This document shows, piece after piece, positions 32,499 to 43,123 of a DNA stretch of 64,000 nucleotides; positions within the stretch are counted from its first letter, which is position 1, and the number at the start of each line of letters is the position of its first letter. The DNA comes from Onchidella celtica (Eukaryota > Mollusca > Gastropoda > Systellommatophora > Onchidiidae): assembly GCA_963931925.1 (NCBI GenBank), contig OZ007571.1, positions 60,514,125 through 60,578,124 on the forward strand. The letters run 5' to 3'. The notes beneath the pieces are model-generated. The model had not been told where the DNA came from. It did not search any database and was given only the letters and a program-made list of their open reading frames with translations. Position numbers and translations under genes: made by a program.

Positions 32499-33383
32499 CC
32501 CTGACCAAGCCTCCCTCAAAGACAGTGACAGCGATTACATTAAGCAGAACATCCATTAACCTCAGGTGATGACATCAGCACCTCTTCATCCGATGGAAAT
32601 CTCACGCAGGAAATGAGGTCATGAGTGGCAAGTGGTGGCAAAAGTCTTGGACAGTTTGTTTCTGTTTCTGTTTATATTTGTGTTAATCTTTTCCAGCACT
32701 GGGCTTCTGAGTTACAGGGTATTAAGACACAAAAAATGTCTGCGTTTTCATAAATCATAATCAATAGTTCATCTCATAGTAATTTCCTCTTTCATAATAT
32801 TTTTATGTGTCTGTTATTGTTGTAAGTTTCAAGTATAATTATGTTCATTTTGTGACCATTTTTTCATTACAAAAAGTAAATTTTATATGTTGAGTCAAAC
32901 ATTGAAATTTAAATGTCTTGTTTGCCTCTTTCATGTTTTTCGTACGTACTTGAAAATGTAACAACATGTGTGTCATATTGTTACATTGTATTGAATGCTG
33001 CAGACATTAATCATTTTTTATTAATTAAATGTTCTGTATATAACTAAATTACTTCAATCTGCATTATGAATTGGAATAGACGTGCTGATTTTAGACAAAT
33101 CGAAAATGCGCCCCAATGCGACAGGCTCTCATCTGTCTAATGTGACTAGATGTGTGACCATGCTCGTATCAGCCTAATGCATCGGAATAGGTCTCCTATC
33201 AGTATGCTATTTATAAAGTCTCTTAGCAACCTCATCTCATTGGCACCCTGATTTAGAGCTGTAGTCACGTTAGAAATGAGATGTCTGCTCTTCAGTTCAA
33301 AATAAAAACAGATGCGTCTAGCTTGCAAACTTTTTTTTCAGTTAAGTTTTGAAATTACAGAATATCAGAAGTGCAAACAGTGT

Positions 33384-34022
33384 TCAGTTGTGTTGTTTTC
33401 ACATCAAATGCACTGATTGCTTCCTTTATAACATTCATATACAAGATAATAGCTGTTATAGCAAATATAACGAGGGCTCAAAACAATGACATTTTGGGAC
33501 AATATGTGAGTGTGCATGAGTAAACCCACAATAAGTCGGCAACATGACATTTTGAGTTGTGTATATATAATGAAAGACAAGACATTTCTGATAAATTGGA
33601 GTCAGTGACCCCCCTAAAACAAGATTTTGAGAAAACGGCATTTAATCCTTTAAGTGGCAATAGCTAATTTATCAAGTAATATTGGAGTGATTAATGTTAG
33701 GAGACCATAGTCTGTTTCTTTCCTTTTTCCTTATTAATCTTCAGGCAATAGAAATTCAATCAGAAATAGTGCCCAAAAACAGAAAATTTCAGGGAAGAAA
33801 GTTGGAAAACTGAAGAAGCTGCAACATGAGTAACACGTTTTCAACGTTCATTATTATCAGAATACTGCGGCTGGATTTTGTTGAGTTTTTGTTGATTTTT
33901 TAAATCGCCCATCTGGTCATTTTTCCTACTTCATTACCCTTTTTCTGCTACCCTGGTTATCTCTACACTTTTTCATAAAAGTAGAAGATGTGAATTTCCT
34001 CTCTGGTCTGATGTATGTGAGA

Positions 34023-34053
<31 letters not shown>

Positions 34054-34188
34054 CTTCTTCTTCTTCTTCTTCTTCTTCTCATGGAGTTGATTCGTCTATT
34101 TACTCAGACGATTCCTCAACTGCACCATGTGCGACTCGACGCCACTGCTCTGAGGCTAAAACAGGCTAAAACAGCATATATATTAAGA
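33384..34188 (+). other. Unit 2-only sequence left of BEL element
   Basis: It includes a stretch at about 33905-34020 (CCCATCTGGTC, CCTACTTCATT, CCCTGGTTATC, TTTTCATAA, GTAGAAGATG) that recurs at 42105-42225, beyond the BEL and LINE sequences. No gene. Confidence 0.5.
34022..34079 (+). repeat. TTC microsatellite
   Basis: About 18 pure TTC units about 115 bp upstream of the BEL insertion site. Confidence 0.95.
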
Positions 34189-34193
34189 CCATT

Positions 34194-34508
34194 TGTTGCA
34201 TATCAGAAGAAATCTCCCATATTGGCACCGCGGCTAACTCTGTTTGGCTTATTTTATCCCATTATCTGGTTTGTTTACTTCTTCGCTCGGGCGGAAGTAG
34301 AGAAGGGAAAAAAGGTCACTCACGCGGGGCAGGTAGTCATTCATTCACTCACATGAAGCACGCGGGGCAGGTAGTCATTCATCCACTCACATGAAGGAGA
34401 AGTTTCCTCACGAATCAGTCGTTTCTTTGTCAATAAACAGTTTAATTTCATGTTACTTCAAGTCTTCTTCAGTATATTGCTAATGTGCGTTGTTCAGAAT
34501 TCGCAACA
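34194..34508 (+). repeat. 5' LTR of BEL/Pao element
   Basis: Begins TGTTG and ends CAACA, an inverted terminal pair. It contains a 38-bp sequence twice in tandem (starting ACGCGGGGCAGG at about 34323 and 34361) and CAATAAA near 34433, a likely polyadenylation signal shortly before the right end. Confidence 0.96.
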
Positions 34509-34526
34509 TGGTGCCGAAACCCGGGA
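34509..34526 (+). promoter_or_regulatory. Primer-binding site, tRNA-Phe type
   Basis: TGGTGCCGAAACCCGGGA starts at the base after the LTR. It is the exact complement of the 3' end of the conserved animal tRNA-Phe (acceptor strand TTTCGGCA plus CCA, and the T arm) as I know it: 18 of 18 bases. This tRNA would prime minus-strand DNA synthesis. Confidence 0.85.
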
Positions 34527-34836
34527 AGTTTCGTTGAGAACATTCCAGTTCCATCAGATCACGTAAGCCAAGCCCTGTCCCAGTAGCAGTCGATGAAGAG
34601 TGTTTCAAACAGTTAAGTAAACGATGTCGGTCTTTTCATTATCATATTCATCATTGACATTTGTAGTCTAGCCTACAGACTACTAAGAAGTTGAATCGGT
34701 TTCATTTTCAAGTCTCCAAACCTAGATCTAGATCTGGATTCGAGTAGGTCTGGTTTCATTCATCATTCATCAGTAACCTGATCTTCGGACAGACACCTGT
34801 TTAGTTTAGTTACATCTTCCTAGACATTATCACGTC

Positions 34837-37800
34837 ATGGCAGAAAACCTAACGCTCGAACAAGCTCAACGTTTGCGCACGTCAGCCAAAAGTTGGCTTA
34901 CCAGAGAATCAAATATTCTCCAGGCCTTGCTTGATGCAGCAAAGAGAGATCTTCCACAAGTAAGATTCCACGTAACCCAGTTTCAAGCAAGGCTTGACAA
35001 GTTCGACACTGCTCAATCTAGCGTCGAAGCAGTCATCAACCTTGACGATCTGGAGGGTGACATTGCAACATCAGCAGACTACAGAGACGCTGCATGCACA
35101 GTCTACCTCAAGGCCCAAGAGGTAATCTCCGCAAGTGTCAGACCACCTAATGAAATTGATTTGGTGTCGGATCGTGTCTCAATAGCGTCGGCAGATGCCC
35201 ACCAACCATCACAAGCCACAGCGAAATTACCTAAACTTGAGCTTCCCAAGTTCAGTGGGGAAGTGACAGAATGGACATCGTTTTGGGACAGATTTGCTGC
35301 AGTGGTCCATACTTCAACTGGTCTGGCTCAAATCACAAAATTTACGTACCTGCAGTCCCTACTCAAGGGCGAGGCAGCAGCAGCCATCAAGGGTCTGCAG
35401 ACCACAGCCGAAAACTACGACACTGCCGTTGACATCCTACACAAACGTTTTGGCAGAAAAGAAAGAATTATCTTCAGCCACATCAGCCAACTTCTGGCCA
35501 CAAGTCAACCTCGGAAGGGAGGCAACAGCTTGTGGGCCTTGCATGACGAGCTGCAGGCCCACGTGAGGAGCTTGGAAAACCTTGGTATCTCACAAAACAC
35601 GTACGGGGTAATTCTCACTCCACTCATCTTGCACCGTTTTCCAGCAGACATCCGTCTAGAGTGGGCGAGGGTGGGAGAGAGGAAGGAAGGAGACCTTGCC
35701 TTCCTCATGAGCTTTATTTACGACGAGATAAGGAGGCGAGAAAGGGCACACAATTTCGTTCCCTCCACCAACTCAACAACGGAGTCGTCCTCAGAAGGGG
35801 CAAGAAGACGACAAACAGGGGCTGCGCTGTCCATCAACACGGGTACAGGTGGACCTCCCAGTGCCTCGAACTCTACTAATGCTCATGAGAAAAACGTAAG
35901 ATGTGTGTTTTGCAACGAAAACCATTTCTCATCAGATTGTGCTCAGCTACATAACTTGGATGTACAACAAAGGAAGAGCAAACTAAGAAACCTAAAACGT
36001 TGTTTTATTTGTTTAAGTGGTAATCACATCGCCAGAGACTGCAAGAGACAGTGCGGTTTGTGTAGAGGAAAACACCACAGACTCCTCTGCAAGCGTTTTA
36101 TTCACTCGGATCATGGTATAGATACCACAGTGAAAAGTATTTATCCTAGTCAGGATGTTAAAGTTCCCTTAGGGAAAGTTGGATCTGCCGGGGCTTCTGT
36201 CGGTGCGGATGGGCACGTAGTTGGCATCAATTACACACATTCACAAACCTTGGGTGCCACAACTCTTATGCAAACAGTTCATTGTAAGGTGGGGAGCCTC
36301 AGCGTGTCCATCCTATTCGACAGTGGTGCCGACAGGTCATTCATTACTAGACGTCTAGCACATGAGTTGGGTCTTGGGCCGTTGGGTCGAGAGTCAGTTT
36401 CTTATTCTTGTTTTGGGAGAGGGAAACCAGGTAAAGAAAGCCCTCGTAACATTTATAGACTGGCTCTCGGCACACCTGCCCAATATCTACATTTGATTGA
36501 GATTGATTCTATCTGTGCACCTATGTTTAGAACAAGAATACCTGATTCGCACATGGGGGTATTTGTTGGCTTACCTTTCACAGAGAATTTTTCAGCAGAC
36601 AATCCTATCAAGATTGACATCCTGATAGGAATTGATCACTATTGGCAGTTTATGAAGCCGAATTATGTCCATTCATCTGTCGGGTTAGTGGCTCAGGAGA
36701 CCTCTTTGGGTTGGATCTTATCAGGAACCTGGCCTAGTGTCGGGAAAGGTAACATATGTTCCTCTCAGTTTCTTTGTCACACTAACACCACCTCTGTGTC
36801 AGATAGCCTTATCAGGAGTTTATGGGAACTGGACTCTGTTGGAGTCAAGGACTATGCAGAGACGACAGACGATACAGTGCTCGCAGACTTTAACCGAACC
36901 GTTAGGTATGAAGATGGTAGGTACCCTGTGAGCTTGCCCTGGAAGTCCGAGGTCATGAGGAGTCAGCTGTTGAACAACAAGCCGTTAGCTGAGAAGCGTT
37001 TGGACAGTTTGACACGCAGATTGGCCCGTGATCCTGAACTTGACAGTAAGTATAATGAGGTTTTGGCTGAGCTAGAGAGTTTGGGAATCATCAAGGAAAT
37101 TGCCCCTGAGGAAGAACACGGTTCTCGTCCGATTTATTACATGCCCCACAGACCTGTTGTAAGAGAGTCAAGTTCAACAACAAAGGTAAGACCAGTCTTT
37201 GACGCATCAGCATCAAGCTTTAATGGGATTTCTCTCAATGATTGTCTAGAAAAGGGTCCTTGTTTGATTCCAAATCTTGTTTCTATTCTCATGAGATTCA
37301 GGAGGTTTCCCATAGCTATCACTGCTGACATCACCAAGGCCTTTCTGCAGATCAGAGTAGACCTCAAAGATCAAGATGTTCACAGATTCTTGTGGAGATT
37401 TGGTGACCGAACAAAGGTAATGAAATTTGACAGAGTGCCTTTCGGCAACAAGGCAAGTCCGTTCCTGTTGAATGCCACAATTCAACATCATTTGTCGAAA
37501 TTTCCTGTTGGTAAGACTATCTCAGAGTTACAAACCAATCTGTATGTTGATGATTTTCTGTCAGGGGCTGATTCTCTTGAGGAGGCTCACTCTATCATCT
37601 CCGAAGCTAGAGACATCTTATCTAGTGCTGGCATGTGCTTGACCAAGTGGTCTTCCAACAAAGATGAACTTTGTGGTGTGGAAAAGAACTTCTCAAACCT
37701 GGAATCAGACTTTTTAAAGGTACTCGGACTGAAGTGGAGCTGTGCTCTTGACTCTTTTTCGTTCACCAGTCTTGAGATTCCATCTGGACTCATTATCACT

Positions 37801-40251
37801 AAGAGAGTTGTTCTCAGTTTTATTGCCCGTTTGTTTGACCCTCTTGGGTTTCTCACTCCCTTTACCATTAGAGCAAAGTTCTTATTTCAAGAACTGTGGC
37901 TATTAGGGATAGATTGGGATTTGGAGGTCCCCCCATCCATCAGTGATGAATTTCATAGTTGGCTTGAAGATCTTGCTTTATTGCAAACATGGAACATTCC
38001 TCGTTGCTATGTGCATGGCTCATGGAGTACAGGGAGCAACCCTGAGATCCACATATTCTGTGACGCTTCGGAGAAAGGTTATGGCTGTTGTGCATATCTC
38101 CGAGTGCAGGACGAAAATGGGTATCATGTCTCTCTTATGATTTCCAGGGCGCGAGTTGCCCCTGTGAAAAGGATTACGTTACCTCGTTTGGAACTGATGG
38201 GAGCACTGCTTGGTGCTCGAACATTGAAATTCATTCAAGAGTCTCACATTGTGGGTACTGAATGTACTTATTTCTGCTATACTGACTCCATGATTACCTT
38301 GAGTTGGATTAAGAGCAGGGCCGACAAATGGAAATGCTTTGTGGCCAATCGAGTGAGGGAGATCCAAAGTGTCACCGACCCCAGTTGCTGGTCTCACTGT
38401 GCAGGAACAGACAATCCTGCAGACTTCGTCACTAGAAGCTTTTCGGCCTCCCAGTTGATTGCTTCTTGTATGTGGTTGAGGGGCCCTAGTTGGCTACATT
38501 TTGACGACGTCATCACTGAACAAGAACATAACCTGTCTTCTGTGGTGGAAGCTGAGGTGGGTTTGGAGGAGGAAGTGGGGTTGGCAACGACAGTCTGTCA
38601 TAGCGACACCCTTACCTCCCCAGTCCTTCCAGTGGAACGCTGGAGCACATTGTCCAAATCAGTCAAGATCCTAGCGTGGATTTACCGTTTCTTTGGAAAT
38701 TTATCTGGACGCCGTGCTCGCAAAGCCTCCAGGCATCTAAAGACAGAAGAACTGAAAGATGCTGAGACTAAATTGTTTTGGGTGACTCAGCGAGAACACT
38801 ATTGTTCTGACATCAGCTCTTTGCAAGAGGGAAAGGAAATTCCCAGGAGCTCCATTCTTTATAAGATGCACCCATTTCTGGATGAAAAGGGATTACTGAG
38901 GATGGGAGGACGGCTCCAGTTCTCAGCCTTGTCCTTTGATGAAAGACACCCTATCATTTTGCCCAAAGGTCATGTGGCCCTCTTGTTGACTAGGTTTTAC
39001 CACCAAACTTTCAAACATGCTGGGGTTGGCTTGATGTTGTCTTCTTTGAGAGACAAATTTTGGATCATTGGCTTAAGAGCTCTGGCAAGACAAGTCAAGA
39101 GAGAGTGCTTTCATTGCCAGCGTTTCGATGCTGGTCCTTGCAATGAACCTTTTGCTCCATTACCAGAATCACGGGTAACAAAAGCCACACCCTTCTCAGT
39201 CACTGGTCTCGACTTCGCAGGACCTTTGTATTGTTCCGATTACAAGGATCAGAAGTTTTATATTCTTCTCTTCACTTGTGGCGTGGTGAGAGCCATCCAT
39301 CATGAGTTAGTGATGTCTCTTAAACTGTCTGATTTCCTTATGGCCTTTCGCCGTTTTGTGGCAAGAAGAGGTATGCCCACCATTATCTATTCAGACAATG
39401 CAAAAACCTTCATTAGTGGGTCTCGCGAGCTTACAAGGGCATTTGGAACCATGTGTCCAAGTTGGAAATTTATAGCTCCTCGCTCCCCATGGTGGGGAGG
39501 CTGGTGGGAGAGGATGGTTCGTAGTGTCAAATCCATCTTGAGGAAAACAATTGGTGGTAGTTCTCTCCTGAGGACTGAATTAGACACTCTTTTACAGGAA
39601 GTTGAGGCATGTATCAACTCCCGACCTTTGACTGCTGTACATGACGATGCGGAAGAAAACAAGATTCTTACACCCTTTCATTTTCTTCTCGGTAAGGGAT
39701 GTCATATGTTACCCATGGATGCCCTTTCTTCTTCAGTTAATCAGAAGGTTGTAACCGAACAGTACTTTGCTCAACAAGCAACTCTCACTCAGTTTTGGAA
39801 GGTTTGGAGCCAGGATTATCTTCGCAATCTTCCCCAAGTGAAGACCAATGGTCGCAGAGGTTCTATCAAGGAAGGTATGGTGATAATAATACGGGAGGAC
39901 AATACACCGCGTGTCCATTGGCCCATAGGTGTTGTGACCAAACTCTTCACTGGTAAAGATGGTATCCCTCGAACAGTAGAAGTTCGGACTGCCAGCGGGT
40001 TGCTAGTCAGGTCTATCCTGAGAATTCACAGTTTGGAACTACAATCAGGTGAGTCAGATTCTGATTTGTCTATGTTGAGAGACACAGATGACTACCCTCA
40101 TGAAGTTGACGTTCCTTCTCGGCAGAGAGAACAAGCAGAGAGAAACTCTACAGTTAACCAACCAGGTAATGGCAAGGTAGCTGAAAGTGACAAATCGGTT
40201 GCCACTAGAGCTGGTCGAACCGTCCGCCCCAGGACCGTTTTAGATTTGTAG
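34837..40251 (+). CDS. BEL/Pao Gag-Pol polyprotein, intact (1804 aa)
   Basis: A single frame encodes Gag and Pol without frameshift. Order by residue: coiled N-terminus; DUF1759-like Gag core (about 130-285, LPKLELPKFSGEVTEW); three zinc knuckles (356-368, 389-402, 406-418; the middle is C-x2-C-x4-H-x4-C); aspartic protease with FDSGA, Asp 495; reverse transcriptase with TADITKAF (Asp 831) and YVDDF (Asp 905-906); RNase H with FCDAS (Asp 1076), Glu 1119 and Asp 1150; integrase zinc site H1389, H1394, C1424, C1427; integrase core Asp 1459, Asp 1520 and Glu 1558; and a C-terminal domain with the W-P-x-G-x-V motif near 1695 (DUF5641-like). YVDD, the Pao-type RNase H and this order define BEL/Pao. 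All catalytic residues are present. The start ATG follows a 328-base leader; the next ATG would cut into the Gag helix region. Confidence 0.97.
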   Translation: MAENLTLEQAQRLRTSAKSWLTRESNILQALLDAAKRDLPQVRFHVTQFQARLDKFDTAQSSVEAVINLDDLEGDIATSADYRDAACTVYLKAQEVISASVRPPNEIDLVSDRVSIASADAHQPSQATAKLPKLELPKFSGEVTEWTSFWDRFAAVVHTSTGLAQITKFTYLQSLLKGEAAAAIKGLQTTAENYDTAVDILHKRFGRKERIIFSHISQLLATSQPRKGGNSLWALHDELQAHVRSLENLGISQNTYGVILTPLILHRFPADIRLEWARVGERKEGDLAFLMSFIYDEIRRRERAHNFVPSTNSTTESSSEGARRRQTGAALSINTGTGGPPSASNSTNAHEKNVRCVFCNENHFSSDCAQLHNLDVQQRKSKLRNLKRCFICLSGNHIARDCKRQCGLCRGKHHRLLCKRFIHSDHGIDTTVKSIYPSQDVKVPLGKVGSAGASVGADGHVVGINYTHSQTLGATTLMQTVHCKVGSLSVSILFDSGADRSFITRRLAHELGLGPLGRESVSYSCFGRGKPGKESPRNIYRLALGTPAQYLHLIEIDSICAPMFRTRIPDSHMGVFVGLPFTENFSADNPIKIDILIGIDHYWQFMKPNYVHSSVGLVAQETSLGWILSGTWPSVGKGNICSSQFLCHTNTTSVSDSLIRSLWELDSVGVKDYAETTDDTVLADFNRTVRYEDGRYPVSLPWKSEVMRSQLLNNKPLAEKRLDSLTRRLARDPELDSKYNEVLAELESLGIIKEIAPEEEHGSRPIYYMPHRPVVRESSSTTKVRPVFDASASSFNGISLNDCLEKGPCLIPNLVSILMRFRRFPIAITADITKAFLQIRVDLKDQDVHRFLWRFGDRTKVMKFDRVPFGNKASPFLLNATIQHHLSKFPVGKTISELQTNLYVDDFLSGADSLEEAHSIISEARDILSSAGMCLTKWSSNKDELCGVEKNFSNLESDFLKVLGLKWSCALDSFSFTSLEIPSGLIITKRVVLSFIARLFDPLGFLTPFTIRAKFLFQELWLLGIDWDLEVPPSISDEFHSWLEDLALLQTWNIPRCYVHGSWSTGSNPEIHIFCDASEKGYGCCAYLRVQDENGYHVSLMISRARVAPVKRITLPRLELMGALLGARTLKFIQESHIVGTECTYFCYTDSMITLSWIKSRADKWKCFVANRVREIQSVTDPSCWSHCAGTDNPADFVTRSFSASQLIASCMWLRGPSWLHFDDVITEQEHNLSSVVEAEVGLEEEVGLATTVCHSDTLTSPVLPVERWSTLSKSVKILAWIYRFFGNLSGRRARKASRHLKTEELKDAETKLFWVTQREHYCSDISSLQEGKEIPRSSILYKMHPFLDEKGLLRMGGRLQFSALSFDERHPIILPKGHVALLLTRFYHQTFKHAGVGLMLSSLRDKFWIIGLRALARQVKRECFHCQRFDAGPCNEPFAPLPESRVTKATPFSVTGLDFAGPLYCSDYKDQKFYILLFTCGVVRAIHHELVMSLKLSDFLMAFRRFVARRGMPTIIYSDNAKTFISGSRELTRAFGTMCPSWKFIAPRSPWWGGWWERMVRSVKSILRKTIGGSSLLRTELDTLLQEVEACINSRPLTAVHDDAEENKILTPFHFLLGKGCHMLPMDALSSSVNQKVVTEQYFAQQATLTQFWKVWSQDYLRNLPQVKTNGRRGSIKEGMVIIIREDNTPRVHWPIGVVTKLFTGKDGIPRTVEVRTASGLLVRSILRIHSLELQSGESDSDLSMLRDTDDYPHEVDVPSRQREQAERNSTVNQPGNGKVAESDKSVATRAGRTVRPRTVLDL

Positions 40252-41213
40252 ATCATGCTATTTGTGTAAATCTAAGGTCTTTTACTAAATCTGGTAGTAG
40301 TAGTACACAATTCTGTTATCGTTATCACTAAACATCTTGTTGCTCTGGATTCTGATGGACATCTCTGACCGTTATGTTCAACGTTATGCTTCAGTCTATG
40401 ATAACCTTCAATTGCTCTCCCAACTCATCCTACATATCGGCATCATCAGCATTTCTGTCGGGGATTTCCTATGAGTCCATTGTTACTTGTTACATACATT
40501 GTTATTGTTCTATGTTATGAAGTATACCATAATTTTATCTTATTCATGTGTACTTTGATACAACTTTGTGTTGAAAAACAGTAAGGCTTTGAGAAATTAG
40601 TATCGTTTAATTTTAAGAAACATGTCATCAGCTTGCAATTTTTTGTTCATTAGTGTCAATTTCTTGCCATTCGTGACTCTGGTTTGAGAAGAAGTCCAGT
40701 CTCTTACGTTTCTAAAATTGCAAGAATTATTCATTTCAGTTAAGACTAAACATTTCCCCTTCATTTGGGGTATAGATACGCTGGATTTGTTTTCACTCTG
40801 GGTGCGTGAAATCAGATTGAGAGGGTACTTTCTCTACTTTTATTTGATTTAATGATTTACTTTGAAATCCATACTGTTTGATTTATTCACTTTGCTTTCA
40901 TGTTTAGAAACTTAAGCCGGCAGTCTTCCGGAATATAAATAGACGTGTGTGTGAAGGAAGAGTGACTGGCAGTGCTTTAATATTGTTTAAAGTTGCAAGA
41001 CACTGCATTTCTACACTACATGTAAATTCTACATTCTCTTTGACACCACATTACTCAATACACATATTGATGTACCGTAATCGGTCGCGGTTGCTTCTCT
41101 TTCCCAAATGTGAGTTTGAATTATTTAGTATTGGAGGTTTTATAGCCTTCATGTGCACTTACCCTTGAGTCATTTGTGTTTATTTTGGACTCTATACATG
41201 TATTTAGTAGTCC
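40252..41213 (+). other. Long 3' non-coding region of BEL element
   Basis: About 960 bases lie between the Gag-Pol stop and the polypurine tract without a frame above about 75 codons. There is no signal peptide or membrane-protein frame suggesting an envelope gene. Confidence 0.8.
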
Positions 41214-41226
41214 AAGGTGGGGAGTA
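41214..41226 (+). promoter_or_regulatory. Polypurine tract
   Basis: AAGGTGGGGAGTA abuts the right LTR and is the only purine-rich tract there. It would prime plus-strand DNA synthesis. Confidence 0.75.
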
Positions 41227-41541
41227 TGTTGCATATCAGAAGAAATCTCCCATATTGGCACCGCGGCTAACTCTGTTTGGCTTATTTTATCCCATTATCT
41301 GGTTTGTTTACTTCTTCGCTCGGGCGGAAGTAGAGAAGGGAAAAAAGGTCACTCACGCGGGGCAGGTAGTCATTCATTCACTCACATGAAGCACGCGGGG
41401 CAGGTAGTCATTCATCCACTCACATGAAGGAGAAGTTTCCTCACGAATCAGTCGTTTCTTTGTCAATAAACAGTTTAATTTCATGTTACTTCAAGTCTTC
41501 TTCAGTATATTGCTAATGTGCGTTGTTCAGAATTCGCAACA
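41227..41541 (+). repeat. 3' LTR of BEL/Pao element
   Basis: Same length and, base by base as I read it, the same sequence as the 5' LTR. It is followed by the second CCATT. Confidence 0.96.
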
Positions 41542-41643
41542 CCATTTAAAATATATCGTTGTGTAAATTCTTTTGTTATATACATATCTCTGGTTAAAAA
41601 TATCTCTTGGCACCAAGATTGTGCACAAAAATAGACCCGCACT

Positions 41644-42054
41644 TTAAATACAATGGTAGCTGCAACGGATAATTATGTTCTTCAATTCATTGCCAAAAGC
41701 CGTTGCAGACGATAGTTTTTGGACTTCTGCCGGGAGGTTGTTCCACATCCTGATGACACTAGGGTAAAAAGAGTAAAGATGGCTGTTAATCCGTGAGCTT
41801 GGGATGTTATATTTTATGTTATTCTTTCTGTTGCCTCTGGTGTTAATGGTGAGGTGGTTCAATGGGATATTGGTATTTCCTTCCCTGCCTTTGTAAAATA
41901 GTTTTACTTTGTTTTTTGCTCTTCTTTCTTCTAGTGGTGCCCACTCGAGGTCTCTCATCATTTTATTGACACTACTACTTCTAGCATACTCATTTGTCAC
42001 AAAGCGAGCAGCTCTCCTCTGGACCCTTTCCAGTTGTTCTATATTTTCAAAGTT
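41644..42054 (-). pseudogene. Non-LTR (CR1-like) reverse transcriptase C-terminus
   Basis: The minus strand reads ENIEQLERVQRRAARFVTNE, then a 119-codon tail with LEWAPLEERR, YNIPSSR and YSFYPSVIRMWNNLP, to a stop. This ERVQRRAARF...W..L..RR...R...+S+.P.....WN.LP pattern is the usual C-terminal end of CR1/Jockey-type reverse transcriptases. Only this end is present, so it is a 5'-truncated copy. It lies just beyond the BEL element in the unit 2-only block. Confidence 0.85.
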
Positions 42055-43098
42055 TGTGTTTTATACCCATTTATTTGCTTTAATCATTTGAATAATGGCC
42101 CATCTGGTCTCTTTTTCCTACTTCATTCCTCTTGTTCTTCTGCCCTGGTTATCCTTACACGTTTTCATAAGATTAGAAGATGTACTGGTACAGTTCCCCT
42201 TTGGTCCTATGTATGTAGAATTTAGAAACTTCATTCAAAGTTTGCAGTTTATACTCATTTATTTGCTTTAATTATTAAATTAATTATTTAAATAGATGCT
42301 CTATTTACAGTTCTTGGTAGTCTTGGTAGTCTATTAATCTCATCTCATCCAATGGGACATAAAGAAAATATAACTGTTTACTTCATGCCACCATTAAATC
42401 TTTGCTAACCGAGCCATGACTGGGCACGCCATACGCGCTGGGTCAGTCTAGCAGACAACGCACGCGGCGGAACTCTTCGCCTTTGTATTTAACGATCGAT
42501 TGCACCGTCTTGGTATAGTGGGTCTTGGGTGTTCCTCCATGGAGCAAGGGATTTAATGACATTGCATTTTTTTTGTTGTAATTTCAGCGTTTTCTGTCAT
42601 AAGATATTCTAACACATTATCTGGAAAGAGATGGTTTATAATTGTTCCCACTAAAAAAATGAAAATTGTGAAATTTTATGGTTGTGCTGAGACCACCAGT
42701 AATATCGATGAGTGTTAAGAAATAATGGATTTGTTGGGGCATCAAATTTAAAATTAAAATTTTATTTGCAAATGTATAATTATGCAAATTAAAACACACT
42801 AATATTTGCAACATTTATGTCTTGTGTAGAGATGCACTATTAAATACTATAATGATGTTACCGTGATGAAGCAGCGGACAGTCTTTCTTTCATGAAGTTA
42901 GGAAGTGTTCAGAGTATTTTGAACTGTTTCATATTCTAGTTGTTTCTACATTGGTCAATTACCCTCAATTTTTCGAAGTTCAATTAAGATCATTAGATTA
43001 AATGAGGTCTGAATTATTTTGTAATGTGGTTTTCAAAACTATTTTCCAAAATGTCCTCCTTCATGTCAACATTATTAGTCAATGTTTTCATTGTATCA
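42055..43098 (+). other. Unit 2-only sequence right of LINE fragment
   Basis: The first part (42105-42225) repeats 33905-34020 at about 80% identity. A weak relative of the 20304/20822 repeat lies at 42895-43060. No gene recognised. Confidence 0.5.
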
Positions 43099-43123
43099 AC
43101 AATTCTCTCTTTCCTGATTCATC

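Larger units (their letters stand above)
34194..41541 (+). mobile_element. BEL/Pao LTR retrotransposon, full length, young
   Basis: Two 315-bp LTRs without visible difference flank a 7348-bp element. CCATT is duplicated at 34189-34193 and 41542-41546; 5-bp target duplications are usual for BEL/Pao. A primer-binding site follows the left LTR and a purine tract precedes the right one. One uninterrupted Gag-Pol frame fills the middle; no envelope-like frame follows it. Unit 1 lacks the whole surrounding block. Identical LTRs and an intact frame point to a recent insertion. Confidence 0.97.

Noticed and set aside
35294..39918. Many short ORFs on both strands within the BEL polyprotein.
   Set aside because: Shadows of the 1804-codon Gag-Pol frame.
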